A DNA stretch of 64,000 nucleotides, from the NCBI RefSeq assembly GCF_016901855.1, contig NZ_JACJKY010000002.1, forward strand, positions 1 to 64,000, read 5' to 3'. Below are positions 38,936 through 47,045 of the stretch, one piece after another; within the stretch, counting starts at the first letter, position 1, and each line of letters opens with the position of its first letter. The translations under genes were made by a program, and so were the position numbers. Source of the DNA: Merdimmobilis hominis (GTDB lineage Bacteria > Bacillota > Clostridia > Oscillospirales > Ruminococcaceae). The notes under the pieces were generated by a model, which was not told the origin of the DNA, ran no database searches, and saw nothing but the letters and a program-made list of their open reading frames with translations.

Positions 38936-40309
38936 TTGCAGAAATCACTCTTTTTGACCACATCGGCTGCAAAGCGGCTGTACGAAACCGCAAAAACGCT
39001 GCCGATTGCTGATTATCACTGCCATCTTTCCCCGAAAGAATTGTTCGAAAACCGCCCGTTTGAAAGCCTTGCATCGCTTTGGCTCTCGGGCGATCACTAC
39101 AAATGGCGCTTGATGCGCGTCTGCGGAATCGATGAATCACTCATCACCGGGCCGCAATCGTTTGACGAGCGGTGCAACGCGTATCTTTCGTGTGTGACAC
39201 AGTCGCCCGGTAACCCGCTCTACACCTGGACTGCCATGGAGCTTTCGTTTTTGATCGGAAAACCGGTGACGCTCACGAAAGAAAACGCAATGGAACTCTA
39301 CCATGAGGCAAACGAAGCGTTAAAGAAGCGCTGTCCGACGCCGCGGTCGCTCGTACTCGCCGCAAATGTCAAATCACTTGCCACAACGGATGATCCGACC
39401 GATTCGCTCTGCTATCACGAAGCACTGCGCGCAGACAGCACGTTCCCCGTGTCGGTGACGCCGACATTCCGCACTGACCGGCTTATTAACATCGCGGCGG
39501 CTGATTATCCCGTTTACATCCAAACGCTTTCCGAGGTGTCCGGCGTGGAGGTTTCGTCGTTTGACACGTTCAAACAGGCGGTACGCGTCCGGCTCGACCG
39601 GTTTTGTTCGCTCGGATGCACACTCGCTGACGTAGGCGTTCCGTATTTTCCGCACGGAACCTGCACAGACAAACAAGCCGACCGGATCTTCCGCGATGCA
39701 CTGGATGGAAAAGACGTTTCCGCGTCGCTTCCTGCATTTTTGACCGCATGCTACCGCTTTTTAAACGAGGAATATACCAAACGAAACATGACGTCCCAGA
39801 TGCATTTGTGCGTCACCCGAAACGCAAACGACGTGCTGTTTTCATCGCTCGGCGCTGACTGCGGCGGCGACTGTATGGGGGACACGATCCCGGTTTCCGA
39901 TTTGACCGCGTTTTTCAACGAATCAAACAACCGCGGCACGCTGCCCCGCACGATTGTATACACGTTAAACCCTGCCATGTATGAGCCGCTCTTGTGCGCG
40001 GCAGGAAGCTTCCGGAACGTATCTCTCGGTGCGGCATGGTGGTTTAACGACCACAAAGCCGGCATCGAACAGCAGCTTTCGCTGTTTGCACGCACCGGCA
40101 GTCTTAAATCCTCGTTCGGCATGCTCACCGACAGCCGCAGCTTTTTATCATACGTCCGGCACGACTTTTTCCGCCGGATTTTGTGCGGATGGATGGGTCG
40201 ACTGATCGAATCGGGCGAATTTTTGGACGAAGATACTGCAAAAGAAATCATCCGCGCTGTCTGTTATGAAAACAGTGCTTCACTTTTGAAAGGAGCGATA
40301 CCCGCATGA
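38936..40309 (+). CDS. uxaC: Glucuronate isomerase
   Basis: A 457-residue uronate isomerase, which converts D-glucuronate to D-fructuronate (and galacturonate to tagaturonate). The metal-binding DYHCHL is at about residues 26-31; other family segments are ATTDDPTDSL, ADVGVPYFPHG and SLGAAWWFNDH. Length matches bacterial UxaC. The start is TTG 38936 with AAGGAGGTG upstream. It is the first gene of a six-gene operon and overlaps uxuA by ATGA. Confidence 0.93.
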   Translation: MQKSLFLTTSAAKRLYETAKTLPIADYHCHLSPKELFENRPFESLASLWLSGDHYKWRLMRVCGIDESLITGPQSFDERCNAYLSCVTQSPGNPLYTWTAMELSFLIGKPVTLTKENAMELYHEANEALKKRCPTPRSLVLAANVKSLATTDDPTDSLCYHEALRADSTFPVSVTPTFRTDRLINIAAADYPVYIQTLSEVSGVEVSSFDTFKQAVRVRLDRFCSLGCTLADVGVPYFPHGTCTDKQADRIFRDALDGKDVSASLPAFLTACYRFLNEEYTKRNMTSQMHLCVTRNANDVLFSSLGADCGGDCMGDTIPVSDLTAFFNESNNRGTLPRTIVYTLNPAMYEPLLCAAGSFRNVSLGAAWWFNDHKAGIEQQLSLFARTGSLKSSFGMLTDSRSFLSYVRHDFFRRILCGWMGRLIESGEFLDEDTAKEIIRAVCYENSASLLKGAIPA

Positions 40310-41346
40310 AAATGACATTCCGCTGGTACGGCAAAAACGATCCCGTGCCGCTTTCGTATATCCGCCAGATCCCAAACATGAGCGGGATTGTTTCGGCGGT
40401 CTATGACACGCCGACCGGCGAGGTTTGGCCAATCGAACAGATTGAAGAAGTCAAACGCGCCGCAGAAGAACACGGTCTTGCGTTTGAAGTCGTCGAGAGC
40501 GTTCCTGTCCATGAGGAAATTAAGTTGGGCGGCAAAGATGCGCCGCGTCTGATTGAAAATTACTGCGAAAATGTGCGCCGGCTCGGTGCGGCAGGTGTGA
40601 AAGTCATCTGCTATAACTTCATGCCGGTATTCGACTGGGTGCGCACGACGCTCAAAAACCCGCTCCCGGACGGTTCGAACGCGCTGGCGTATGACAGCCG
40701 CGAAATCGAAGCGCTCGACCCGGTTACAAAGCCGCTCTCGCTTCCCGGATGGGACGAAAGCTATACGCAAGCGGAGTGCAGCGCGCTCATCCGCCGATGG
40801 CACGAAGCCGGCGAGGAAACACTGTGGAAAAGCTTTGAAACATTCCTGCGCGCTGTGATTCCGGTTGCGGAGGAATCGGGTATCCGCATGGCGATTCATC
40901 CGGATGATCCGCCGTGGGGGCTGTTCGGTCTGCCGCGCATCATCAAAGACGCCAACAGCATCCGCCGGATGCGTGAAATCATGCCGTCGCCTGCAAACGG
41001 TCTCACACTCTGCACCGGTTCGCTCGGCGCAAATCCCCAAAACGACGTGGTGGCGCTCGCACGCGAATTTGCGCCGTACATCCCGTTTGCCCATCTGCGA
41101 AACGTCGCGTACACCGAACACGGCTTCACCGAAACGGCACATCCGTGCGGTGCGCTCGATCTCTACGGCGTGGTCAAGGCACTCGTGCAAAACGGATTCG
41201 ACGGCTATGTCCGCCCGGACCACGGACGCATGATCTTCGGCGAAGAGGGACGCCCCGGCTATGGTCTGTTTGACCGCGCACTCGGCGCCGCTTATTTAAA
41301 CGGACTGTTTGAAGCCGCACAAAAGGAGGAAGCTTCCCATGAATAA
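40306..41346 (+). CDS. uxuA: Mannonate dehydratase
   Basis: A 346-residue TIM-barrel enzyme that dehydrates D-mannonate to 2-keto-3-deoxygluconate. Segments typical of UxuA are MTFRWYGKNDPVPLSYIRQI, GIVSAVYDTPTGEVW, VESVPVHEEIKLG and AIHPDDPPWGLFGLPRI, the last containing metal ligands. It overlaps uxaC upstream and the SDR gene downstream by a few bases, so translation is coupled. Together with a reductase it completes the Ashwell route from glucuronate. Confidence 0.94.
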   Translation: MKMTFRWYGKNDPVPLSYIRQIPNMSGIVSAVYDTPTGEVWPIEQIEEVKRAAEEHGLAFEVVESVPVHEEIKLGGKDAPRLIENYCENVRRLGAAGVKVICYNFMPVFDWVRTTLKNPLPDGSNALAYDSREIEALDPVTKPLSLPGWDESYTQAECSALIRRWHEAGEETLWKSFETFLRAVIPVAEESGIRMAIHPDDPPWGLFGLPRIIKDANSIRRMREIMPSPANGLTLCTGSLGANPQNDVVALAREFAPYIPFAHLRNVAYTEHGFTETAHPCGALDLYGVVKALVQNGFDGYVRPDHGRMIFGEEGRPGYGLFDRALGAAYLNGLFEAAQKEEASHE

Positions 41347-42157
41347 AGTCATCGTCATCACCGGTGCGGGCGGTGTGCTGTGCTCCGCTTTTGCAAGAGC
41401 GCTCGCCGCAGACGGTCATTTTGTCGCACTGCTCGACAAAAACGAACAGGCCGTCACCGCCATTGCCGAGGAAATCAACGCCGCACAGCCCGGCCATGCA
41501 ATCGCAGTCGGTGCAAACGTGCTCGATAAGGAAAATCTCATCGCGGCACGCGATACCGTACTCGCCGCATTCCAAAAAATTGACGTGCTCATCAACGACG
41601 CAGGCGGCAATCATCCGCGCGGCACCACGACTGCCGAACGCTTGGGCGAGGAGGAAACCGCCGATGCACGCCGGTTCTTTGATTTAAACGCAGACGATCT
41701 GTCGTTTGTGTTCGATTTAAACTGCATCGGCACGCTTTTGCCGACACAGGTGTTCTGCGAGGTCATGGCAGAAAACGGCGGCTGTGTCTTAAACGTTTCA
41801 TCGATGAACGCATTCCGTCCGCTCACGAAAATCCCGGCATATTCCGCCGCAAAAGCCGCCGTTTCGAACCTCACGCAGTGGCTTGCCGTTCATTTTTCCA
41901 AATGCAATATCCGCGTCAACGCGATTGCACCCGGCTTTTTTGTGACAAATCAAAATTACGCACTGCTGTTTGACGAATCGGGCGAACCGACCGCCCGCGC
42001 ACAAAAAATCATCGCGCACACACCGCTCGGCCGCTTCGGCAAGCCGGAAGAACTGCTCGGTGCCGTGCGGTTTTTACTCGACGAAACACAATCCGGTTTT
42101 TTGACCGGTGTTGTTCTCCCGATTGACGGCGGATTCTCCGCGTATTCGGGTGTATAA
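41339..42157 (+). CDS. SDR oxidoreductase, fructuronate reductase candidate
   Basis: A 272-residue short-chain dehydrogenase. The cofactor motif is VITGAGGVLCSAFARAL (a form of TGxxxGxG), the structural NAG-like DAGG follows at about residue 86, and the active site is YSAAKAAV with a serine upstream (LNVSSMNAF). The C-terminus FLTGVVLPIDGGFSAYSGV is family-typical. By position between uxuA and two isomerases it should reduce fructuronate to mannonate, a role filled by an unrelated long-chain dehydrogenase (UxuB) in Escherichia coli. ATG 41339 has AAAGGAGG upstream. Confidence 0.85.
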   Translation: MNKVIVITGAGGVLCSAFARALAADGHFVALLDKNEQAVTAIAEEINAAQPGHAIAVGANVLDKENLIAARDTVLAAFQKIDVLINDAGGNHPRGTTTAERLGEEETADARRFFDLNADDLSFVFDLNCIGTLLPTQVFCEVMAENGGCVLNVSSMNAFRPLTKIPAYSAAKAAVSNLTQWLAVHFSKCNIRVNAIAPGFFVTNQNYALLFDESGEPTARAQKIIAHTPLGRFGKPEELLGAVRFLLDETQSGFLTGVVLPIDGGFSAYSGV

Positions 42158-42179
42158 TGAAAAAAAGGAGGTCATTTTC

Positions 42180-42950
42180 ATGAAAATCGGTGCACAGGGC
42201 TTTACCATCCGCGACTTTGTCAAAACACCCGCGGACATCGAAGCTTCTTTAAAAAAACTGCATGACATCGGCTACACATCGCTTCAGGTATCGGCATTCG
42301 GCGAGATTGAGCCGGAACACTTACGTGCGATTGCCGACGAAAACGAACTGTCGATCATCGTGACCCACACAACCCCCGACCGTATCTTGAATGAAACGGC
42401 ACAGGTCATCCGCGATCATCAGATCTTAGGTGCAAACTTTGTCGGCATCGGCATGATGCCCGAGCGGTACCTGGGTTCGCTCGAGGGTACCCGCGCATTT
42501 CTGCGTGACTTTGCACCTGCGGCAAAAATGCTCAAGGAAGCGGGCATGAAGCTTTGCTATCACAATCACTTTTTTGAGTATCAGCGCAAAGAGGGCAAGA
42601 CGTATCTTGACATCATGGCAGAGGAAACCGACCCGGACGAATGGAGCTTTATTTTAGACGTGTTCTGGACGCAGTTTTCCGGACGATGCCCGGCAAAACA
42701 GATCGAGATGCTTGAAGGCCGCATCGACGTAATCCATTTCAAAGATCTTGCCATGAACGGACGCGAACACCGCACCGCACCGGTCATGGAGGGAAATCTC
42801 TGCTGGGACGAGATTTTCGACGCCTGCAAGCGCACGAACGTTCCGTATGCGATGGTCGAGCAGGACGACACATTCGGCAAAGACCCGTTCGATGAGCTTG
42901 CGCTAAGCTACAAAAACTTGGTCCGTGCCGGCATGATCGGGGAGGAATGA
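42180..42950 (+). CDS. Sugar phosphate isomerase/epimerase-like protein
   Basis: A 256-residue xylose-isomerase-like TIM barrel (AP endonuclease family 2). MKIGAQGFTIRDFVKTPADI, IGYTSLQVSAFG, LCYHNHFFEY and VIHFKDLAM, EQDD provide the metal-binding pattern of this group (Glu, His, Asp, Glu). AAAGGAGG precedes ATG 42180. It follows the SDR gene by 22 bases. The exact substrate is unknown; keto-uronates, inositol-like or other acidic sugars are possible. Confidence 0.85.
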   Translation: MKIGAQGFTIRDFVKTPADIEASLKKLHDIGYTSLQVSAFGEIEPEHLRAIADENELSIIVTHTTPDRILNETAQVIRDHQILGANFVGIGMMPERYLGSLEGTRAFLRDFAPAAKMLKEAGMKLCYHNHFFEYQRKEGKTYLDIMAEETDPDEWSFILDVFWTQFSGRCPAKQIEMLEGRIDVIHFKDLAMNGREHRTAPVMEGNLCWDEIFDACKRTNVPYAMVEQDDTFGKDPFDELALSYKNLVRAGMIGEE

Positions 42951-42952
42951 GC

Positions 42953-43810
42953 ATGGCGATGTTTGTTCTCTCCGCATTCACGGATGAATCGTCTCCGTCG
43001 CTGTCTGGTCAGATCGACGCCGCTGTCCGCAACGGCCTCTCCCACATTGAACTGCGGCAGCTGGATGGCAAGCAGGCCATCGAACAGCCGGCAGACAAAT
43101 TAAAGGAAGCGGCACACATCCTCGCAGAATCGGGGATTTCGGTGTCGGCACTCGGTTCGCCGATCGGAAAAGTGGACATTGACGCACCGTTTGCGCAGCA
43201 CTTGGAACAGTTTTACCGCGCGGTGGAAGCCGCACACCTGCTTCATACCGACCGCATCCGGATGTTCAGCTTTTTTATGCCAAAAGGCAAAGAACCGATG
43301 GCATATGCATCGCTTGTCGCCGAGCGGCTGAATCAAATGTGCGATTACGCAAAACGCGAGGGTGTGCTCTGCTGTCATGAAAACGAAAAGGACATCTTCG
43401 GCGACAATGCGGCACGCAGTGCGTATCTTTTGCAAAACGTGCCCGATCTTTCGTTTGTGTTTGACCCTGCCAACTGCGTACAGTGCGGCGAAGTGCCGCA
43501 GACGCTGTATAACGCCGTTTTGCCGAAGCTTTCGTATTTCCATGCAAAGGACGCACGCAAAGACGGCAGTGTGACGCCCTGCGGCGACGGTGACGGCGAT
43601 GTGTCCGCACTGATTGACCGGTATGCACAGACGAATGCGCCGCGCATTCTATCGGTCGAGCCGCATCTGTTCGATTTTTCGGGCCTTTCGTCGCTCCAGA
43701 CGGAAGCGCTTACCCATACCACACACGACAAAACACCCGAAGCTGCATTTGACCGCGCCGTTCGTGCGCTCAAAGCGCTTTTAGATGAGAAAGGATATTC
43801 GTATGAATGA
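42953..43810 (+). CDS. Sugar phosphate isomerase/epimerase-like protein, second copy
   Basis: A 285-residue TIM barrel of the same superfamily as the preceding gene but only distantly similar. Metal-site segments are HIELRQLDGKQ, LCCHENEKDIFGD, SFVFDPANCVQCGE and YFHAKDARKDG. ATG 42953 is 7 bases from GGGGAGG; the ATG at 42947 is too close, so the start is somewhat uncertain. It overlaps the next gene by 8 bases. Two such enzymes together suggest a sugar acid with several possible epimers. Confidence 0.82.
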   Translation: MAMFVLSAFTDESSPSLSGQIDAAVRNGLSHIELRQLDGKQAIEQPADKLKEAAHILAESGISVSALGSPIGKVDIDAPFAQHLEQFYRAVEAAHLLHTDRIRMFSFFMPKGKEPMAYASLVAERLNQMCDYAKREGVLCCHENEKDIFGDNAARSAYLLQNVPDLSFVFDPANCVQCGEVPQTLYNAVLPKLSYFHAKDARKDGSVTPCGDGDGDVSALIDRYAQTNAPRILSVEPHLFDFSGLSSLQTEALTHTTHDKTPEAAFDRAVRALKALLDEKGYSYE

Positions 43811-44978
43811 AGTGCGCATCGGTATCGTGGGCATCGGCAACATGGGCAGTGCTCACGCAAAAAGCATTTTAGCAGGAAACGTTGCACGGCTGACACTCGG
43901 TGCAGTCTGCGACATTGCACCCGAAAAACTCAGCTGGGCGAGCGAAAATCTCCCCGGTGTGCCGCAGTTTTCCGACTATCACGAGATGTTTGCAAGCGGA
44001 CTGATTGACGCGGTGCTCATTGCAACGCCGCATTATCTCCATCCGACGATCGCCATCGACGGCTTTGCCGCCGGACTTCATGTGCTGACCGAAAAACCGG
44101 CAGGCGTTTACACAAATCAGGTGCAAATGATGAACGACGCCGCAAAAGCATCCGACCGTGTGTTCGGCATCATGTACAACCAGCGCACCAACCCGCAGTT
44201 CCAGAAAATCCGCGAGATCATCAAGAGCGGCCGCCTGGGCGAATGCAAACGCCTCATCTGGATCATTACAAACTGGTACCGCACCCAGGCGTACTATGAT
44301 TCGGGTACATGGCGTGCCACCTGGGCAGGCGAGGGCGGCGGCGTGCTGATTAACCAGTGCCCGCACAACTTAGATCTGTGGCAGTGGATGTTCGGCATGC
44401 CGACCCGCGTGCGTGCAACATGCCACTACGGCAAATGGCACAACATCGAGGTCGAGGACGAAGTGACGGCATATGCGGAATACGCAAACGGTGCAAGCGC
44501 CGTATTCATCACGACAACCGGCGAAGCACCCGGTACAAACCGATTAGAGGTGACCGGCGACCGCGGCAAGCTCGTGTGGGAGGAAGGCAAACTCACATTT
44601 TACGAGCTGGCAGTTCCGGAGCGCGAAACCTGCTTTACGAGCAAAGAGGGCTTTGTGACACCGGAGATGACGGTGCACGACGTCCCGGTTGAAGGCGAGG
44701 AAACGGCACACAACGGCATCCTCTTAAACTTCACAAACGCCATTTTGGACGGAGAAGAACTGCTCGCACCGGGCGAGGAGGGCATCTGCGGCCTGACCGT
44801 ATCGAATGCTATTCACCTCTCCGACTGGACAAACGACTGGGTCACACTCCCGATTGACAGCGACAAGTTTGAAGCAATGCTCAATGAACGGCGCAAAAAT
44901 TCCCATGTGAAAGAACACGCAGTAAGCGAAATTGCCGACCTGCGCGGCACATACAACAGCCGCTGGAGCGTGCGCTGA
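43803..44978 (+). CDS. Gfo/Idh/MocA-family oxidoreductase
   Basis: A 391-residue NAD(P)-dependent oxidoreductase. The Rossmann motif is GIVGIGNMGSAHAKSI at the N-terminus; the catalytic-site lysine in TEKPAGVYTNQV is at about residue 100, and the C-terminal domain contains GGGVLINQCPHNLDLWQWMFG in pieces (GGGVLINQCPHN). Such enzymes oxidise or epimerise sugars and inositols. It is the last gene of the operon and is followed by a strong terminator. With the two isomerase-like enzymes it may handle a substrate that feeds into the glucuronate route. Confidence 0.88.
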   Translation: MNEVRIGIVGIGNMGSAHAKSILAGNVARLTLGAVCDIAPEKLSWASENLPGVPQFSDYHEMFASGLIDAVLIATPHYLHPTIAIDGFAAGLHVLTEKPAGVYTNQVQMMNDAAKASDRVFGIMYNQRTNPQFQKIREIIKSGRLGECKRLIWIITNWYRTQAYYDSGTWRATWAGEGGGVLINQCPHNLDLWQWMFGMPTRVRATCHYGKWHNIEVEDEVTAYAEYANGASAVFITTTGEAPGTNRLEVTGDRGKLVWEEGKLTFYELAVPERETCFTSKEGFVTPEMTVHDVPVEGEETAHNGILLNFTNAILDGEELLAPGEEGICGLTVSNAIHLSDWTNDWVTLPIDSDKFEAMLNERRKNSHVKEHAVSEIADLRGTYNSRWSVR

Positions 44979-44993
44979 AGCTTTTAACGCAGT

Positions 44994-45028
44994 AAAAAAA
45001 GACGAACGAAAATCGTTCGTCTTTTTTG
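44994..45028. terminator. Terminator of the hexuronate operon
   Basis: GACGAACGA (45001-45009) pairs with TCGTTCGTC (45013-45021), A-rich before and TTTTTTG after, so it can act in both directions between the convergent hexuronate operon and the AI-2E gene. Confidence 0.9.
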
Positions 45029-45036
45029 TTTGTGGT

Positions 45037-46335
45037 TTATTGTTTATCATCTGTCTCTTTTTCAACCGGTGGTTCGGGTGCGCCCGCTTCGGGAATACCG
45101 TCTGATGGCCAATAGACGATCTTTTCGTCCACAGTGATATGGTCGATCGACTCATACACCTTTGTGCTCACTGGCATATCACGCTGTGTAAGCCGGTTTT
45201 TTGCAATCTCAGCCGCCAGCGAATAGATGAGCGCAAACAGCGGCACGCCGATAATCATACCGACAAGGCCAAAGAATCCGCCGAACACCATGATCGAAAA
45301 GATAACCCAGAATGCCGACAATCCGGTCGAGCCGCCGACCACCTTTGGCCCGATGAAGTTTGCGTCGATCTGCAAAATCACAAACGCAAAAATCACAAAA
45401 TAGAGCGCCATCATCGGATCAAGCACCAGAATCAGCACTGCCGACGGAATCACGCCGATAAACGGACCGAAAAACGGAATGATATTTGTGATCGCCACAA
45501 TCACGGAAATGAGCATGGCAAACGGCATATGGAACACCGACATTCCGACAAACATCACCGCCCAGACGATTACCGCTTCAATCAGCTTTCCTTTGATAAA
45601 CGAGCCGAACACACGATCTGCCCGACGCGTGACACGAAGCATCTGATTCGTCGCTTTGATGGAAAAAATCGAATAGCAGACTTTTTTCGTCTGTGCAAAA
45701 AACTTTTCCTTGCTGAACAAAATGTAGATCGACACGATCACACCCACGCAGATGTTTACAATCGTGCCCAGCACGCCAATGATGCCGACTGTCAAGCCGC
45801 CTGCCAGGTTTGTAAGCTGCGGCAAGAGATCGTTTGTCGCCCAGCTTGTGACTGTTTTGCTGATGTTGTCGAACTGTTTTTGCAGCATGTTGACAATATC
45901 CTGGTTTTCCGACACAAAGCCGAGAATCCATTTTTCAATCCGTGAAAAATAAGTCGACAAGTTGCCGATGATTCCGCTGATGCTTTGAAACAGCTGCGGA
46001 AACACCATAAAGCCGAGTGCTGCCACCACGGCAAACGCCAGCAAAAACGTGACGATCAGTGCAAATACGCGTGCAAGCTTCGGATGTACCTGCTTGTTTG
46101 TTTTAGAGAGCAGCGGCTTAAAGCACCGCTTTTCGAAAAACTCCATCACCGGGTTTAAGAGGTACGCGGTGACAAATCCGATCAAAAACGGTGTGGCAAT
46201 CGCAATCAGAAAATTGATGACCGAAACCACAACGTCCATGCGGTTTAACAGCAGATAAAACAACACACTTGCAACGATGACCAAAAACGCTGTAATACCC
46301 CAATACAGATATTTTGGATTCCATCGAAATTTCAT
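45037..46335 (-). CDS. AI-2E family transporter
   Basis: A 432-residue membrane protein of the AI-2E/PerM/YtvI family, with about eight membrane segments. Typical parts are ATPFLIGFVTAYLLNPVMEFFEK (in pieces ATPFLIGFVTAYL), FGSFIKGKLIEAVIVW, ITNIIPFFGPFIGVIP and VGGSTGLSAFWVIF. Members export autoinducer-2 in one case or act as Na+/H+ antiporters or permeases; the substrate here is open. AGGAGGTG precedes ATG 46335. It follows the next upstream minus gene by 35 bases and probably shares its transcript. Confidence 0.88.
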   Translation of the reverse strand: MKFRWNPKYLYWGITAFLVIVASVLFYLLLNRMDVVVSVINFLIAIATPFLIGFVTAYLLNPVMEFFEKRCFKPLLSKTNKQVHPKLARVFALIVTFLLAFAVVAALGFMVFPQLFQSISGIIGNLSTYFSRIEKWILGFVSENQDIVNMLQKQFDNISKTVTSWATNDLLPQLTNLAGGLTVGIIGVLGTIVNICVGVIVSIYILFSKEKFFAQTKKVCYSIFSIKATNQMLRVTRRADRVFGSFIKGKLIEAVIVWAVMFVGMSVFHMPFAMLISVIVAITNIIPFFGPFIGVIPSAVLILVLDPMMALYFVIFAFVILQIDANFIGPKVVGGSTGLSAFWVIFSIMVFGGFFGLVGMIIGVPLFALIYSLAAEIAKNRLTQRDMPVSTKVYESIDHITVDEKIVYWPSDGIPEAGAPEPPVEKETDDKQ

Positions 46336-46369
46336 ACAGCACCTCCTCTTTGTTGATCGGATGGATGCA

Positions 46370-47002
46370 TTATCTCACATTGGTGTAGGTGGTATAAACA
46401 GGGGGAACCGGTTCTTCCATACGGTTACGGATTGCAAACAGGAAAAACGAGTGAATCGAAAAAATTGCGCCGCAGATGGAAAACGCCATCGCTCCTTTTT
46501 TCATATAACGGCAGTAGACAGGGTAGAGAATAAAAGCTTCAAGCACCCGGTAACCAATCTGTGCTGCCGACAGAAGAAGCGAAAGCATTGTGCAGATCAT
46601 CTGGATCGGTGCCATGCGAACCATAAGACGTTCAATCGCCTCTTCGCCAATCATAGGCATCTGCAGCAGTGCGCGAAACAGCGGCACAATCCACAGCGCC
46701 ACTGTAATGAGCAGCATCAACGCCGCTGCACCAATCAAAATCGCCGCTGCAATCGGATACCATTTACGCCACGGATATTTGCGGCAAAACGGCTGTTTTT
46801 CAGGCATCGAGTCCGAAAGCTCGCCCAAAAGCTGCTGTCTTGCAATCGGCACCCATGCACGCCAAAGTCCCTGTGCACCGCGCCGCTGTGCAATTTTCTG
46901 CACGCCGAGTGCGCCTAAGACATAAGAAGTGATCAAAATACCCAGTGGAATCAGCATAATGAGTAAAAACAACGTAATAAGCAGTTGAATTGCGTCAGCC
47001 AT
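46370..47002 (-). CDS. Hypothetical multi-pass membrane protein
   Basis: A 210-residue protein with five to six membrane segments: AIQLLITLFLLIMLIPLGIL at the N-terminus, WYPIAAAILIGAAALMLLI, ICTMLSLLLSAAQIGY and FSICGAIFSIHSFFLFAI. Between the first two lies a short basic cytoplasmic loop with RRGAQGLWRAWVPIARQQLL, a pattern known from yet uncharacterised clostridial membrane proteins. GAGGAGG precedes ATG 47002. It lies between aspS and the AI-2E gene. No function can be assigned. Confidence 0.75.
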   Translation of the reverse strand: MADAIQLLITLFLLIMLIPLGILITSYVLGALGVQKIAQRRGAQGLWRAWVPIARQQLLGELSDSMPEKQPFCRKYPWRKWYPIAAAILIGAAALMLLITVALWIVPLFRALLQMPMIGEEAIERLMVRMAPIQMICTMLSLLLSAAQIGYRVLEAFILYPVYCRYMKKGAMAFSICGAIFSIHSFFLFAIRNRMEEPVPPVYTTYTNVR

Positions 47003-47045
47003 AATGAAAACGCCTCCTCTTTGTTATGGCAATGAAGCCGTCAGA

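Noticed and set aside
45139-45945. 268-codon plus-strand frame opposite the AI-2E gene
   Set aside because: Extreme His/Asp/Arg composition typical of antisense reading; the minus-strand gene is clearly real.
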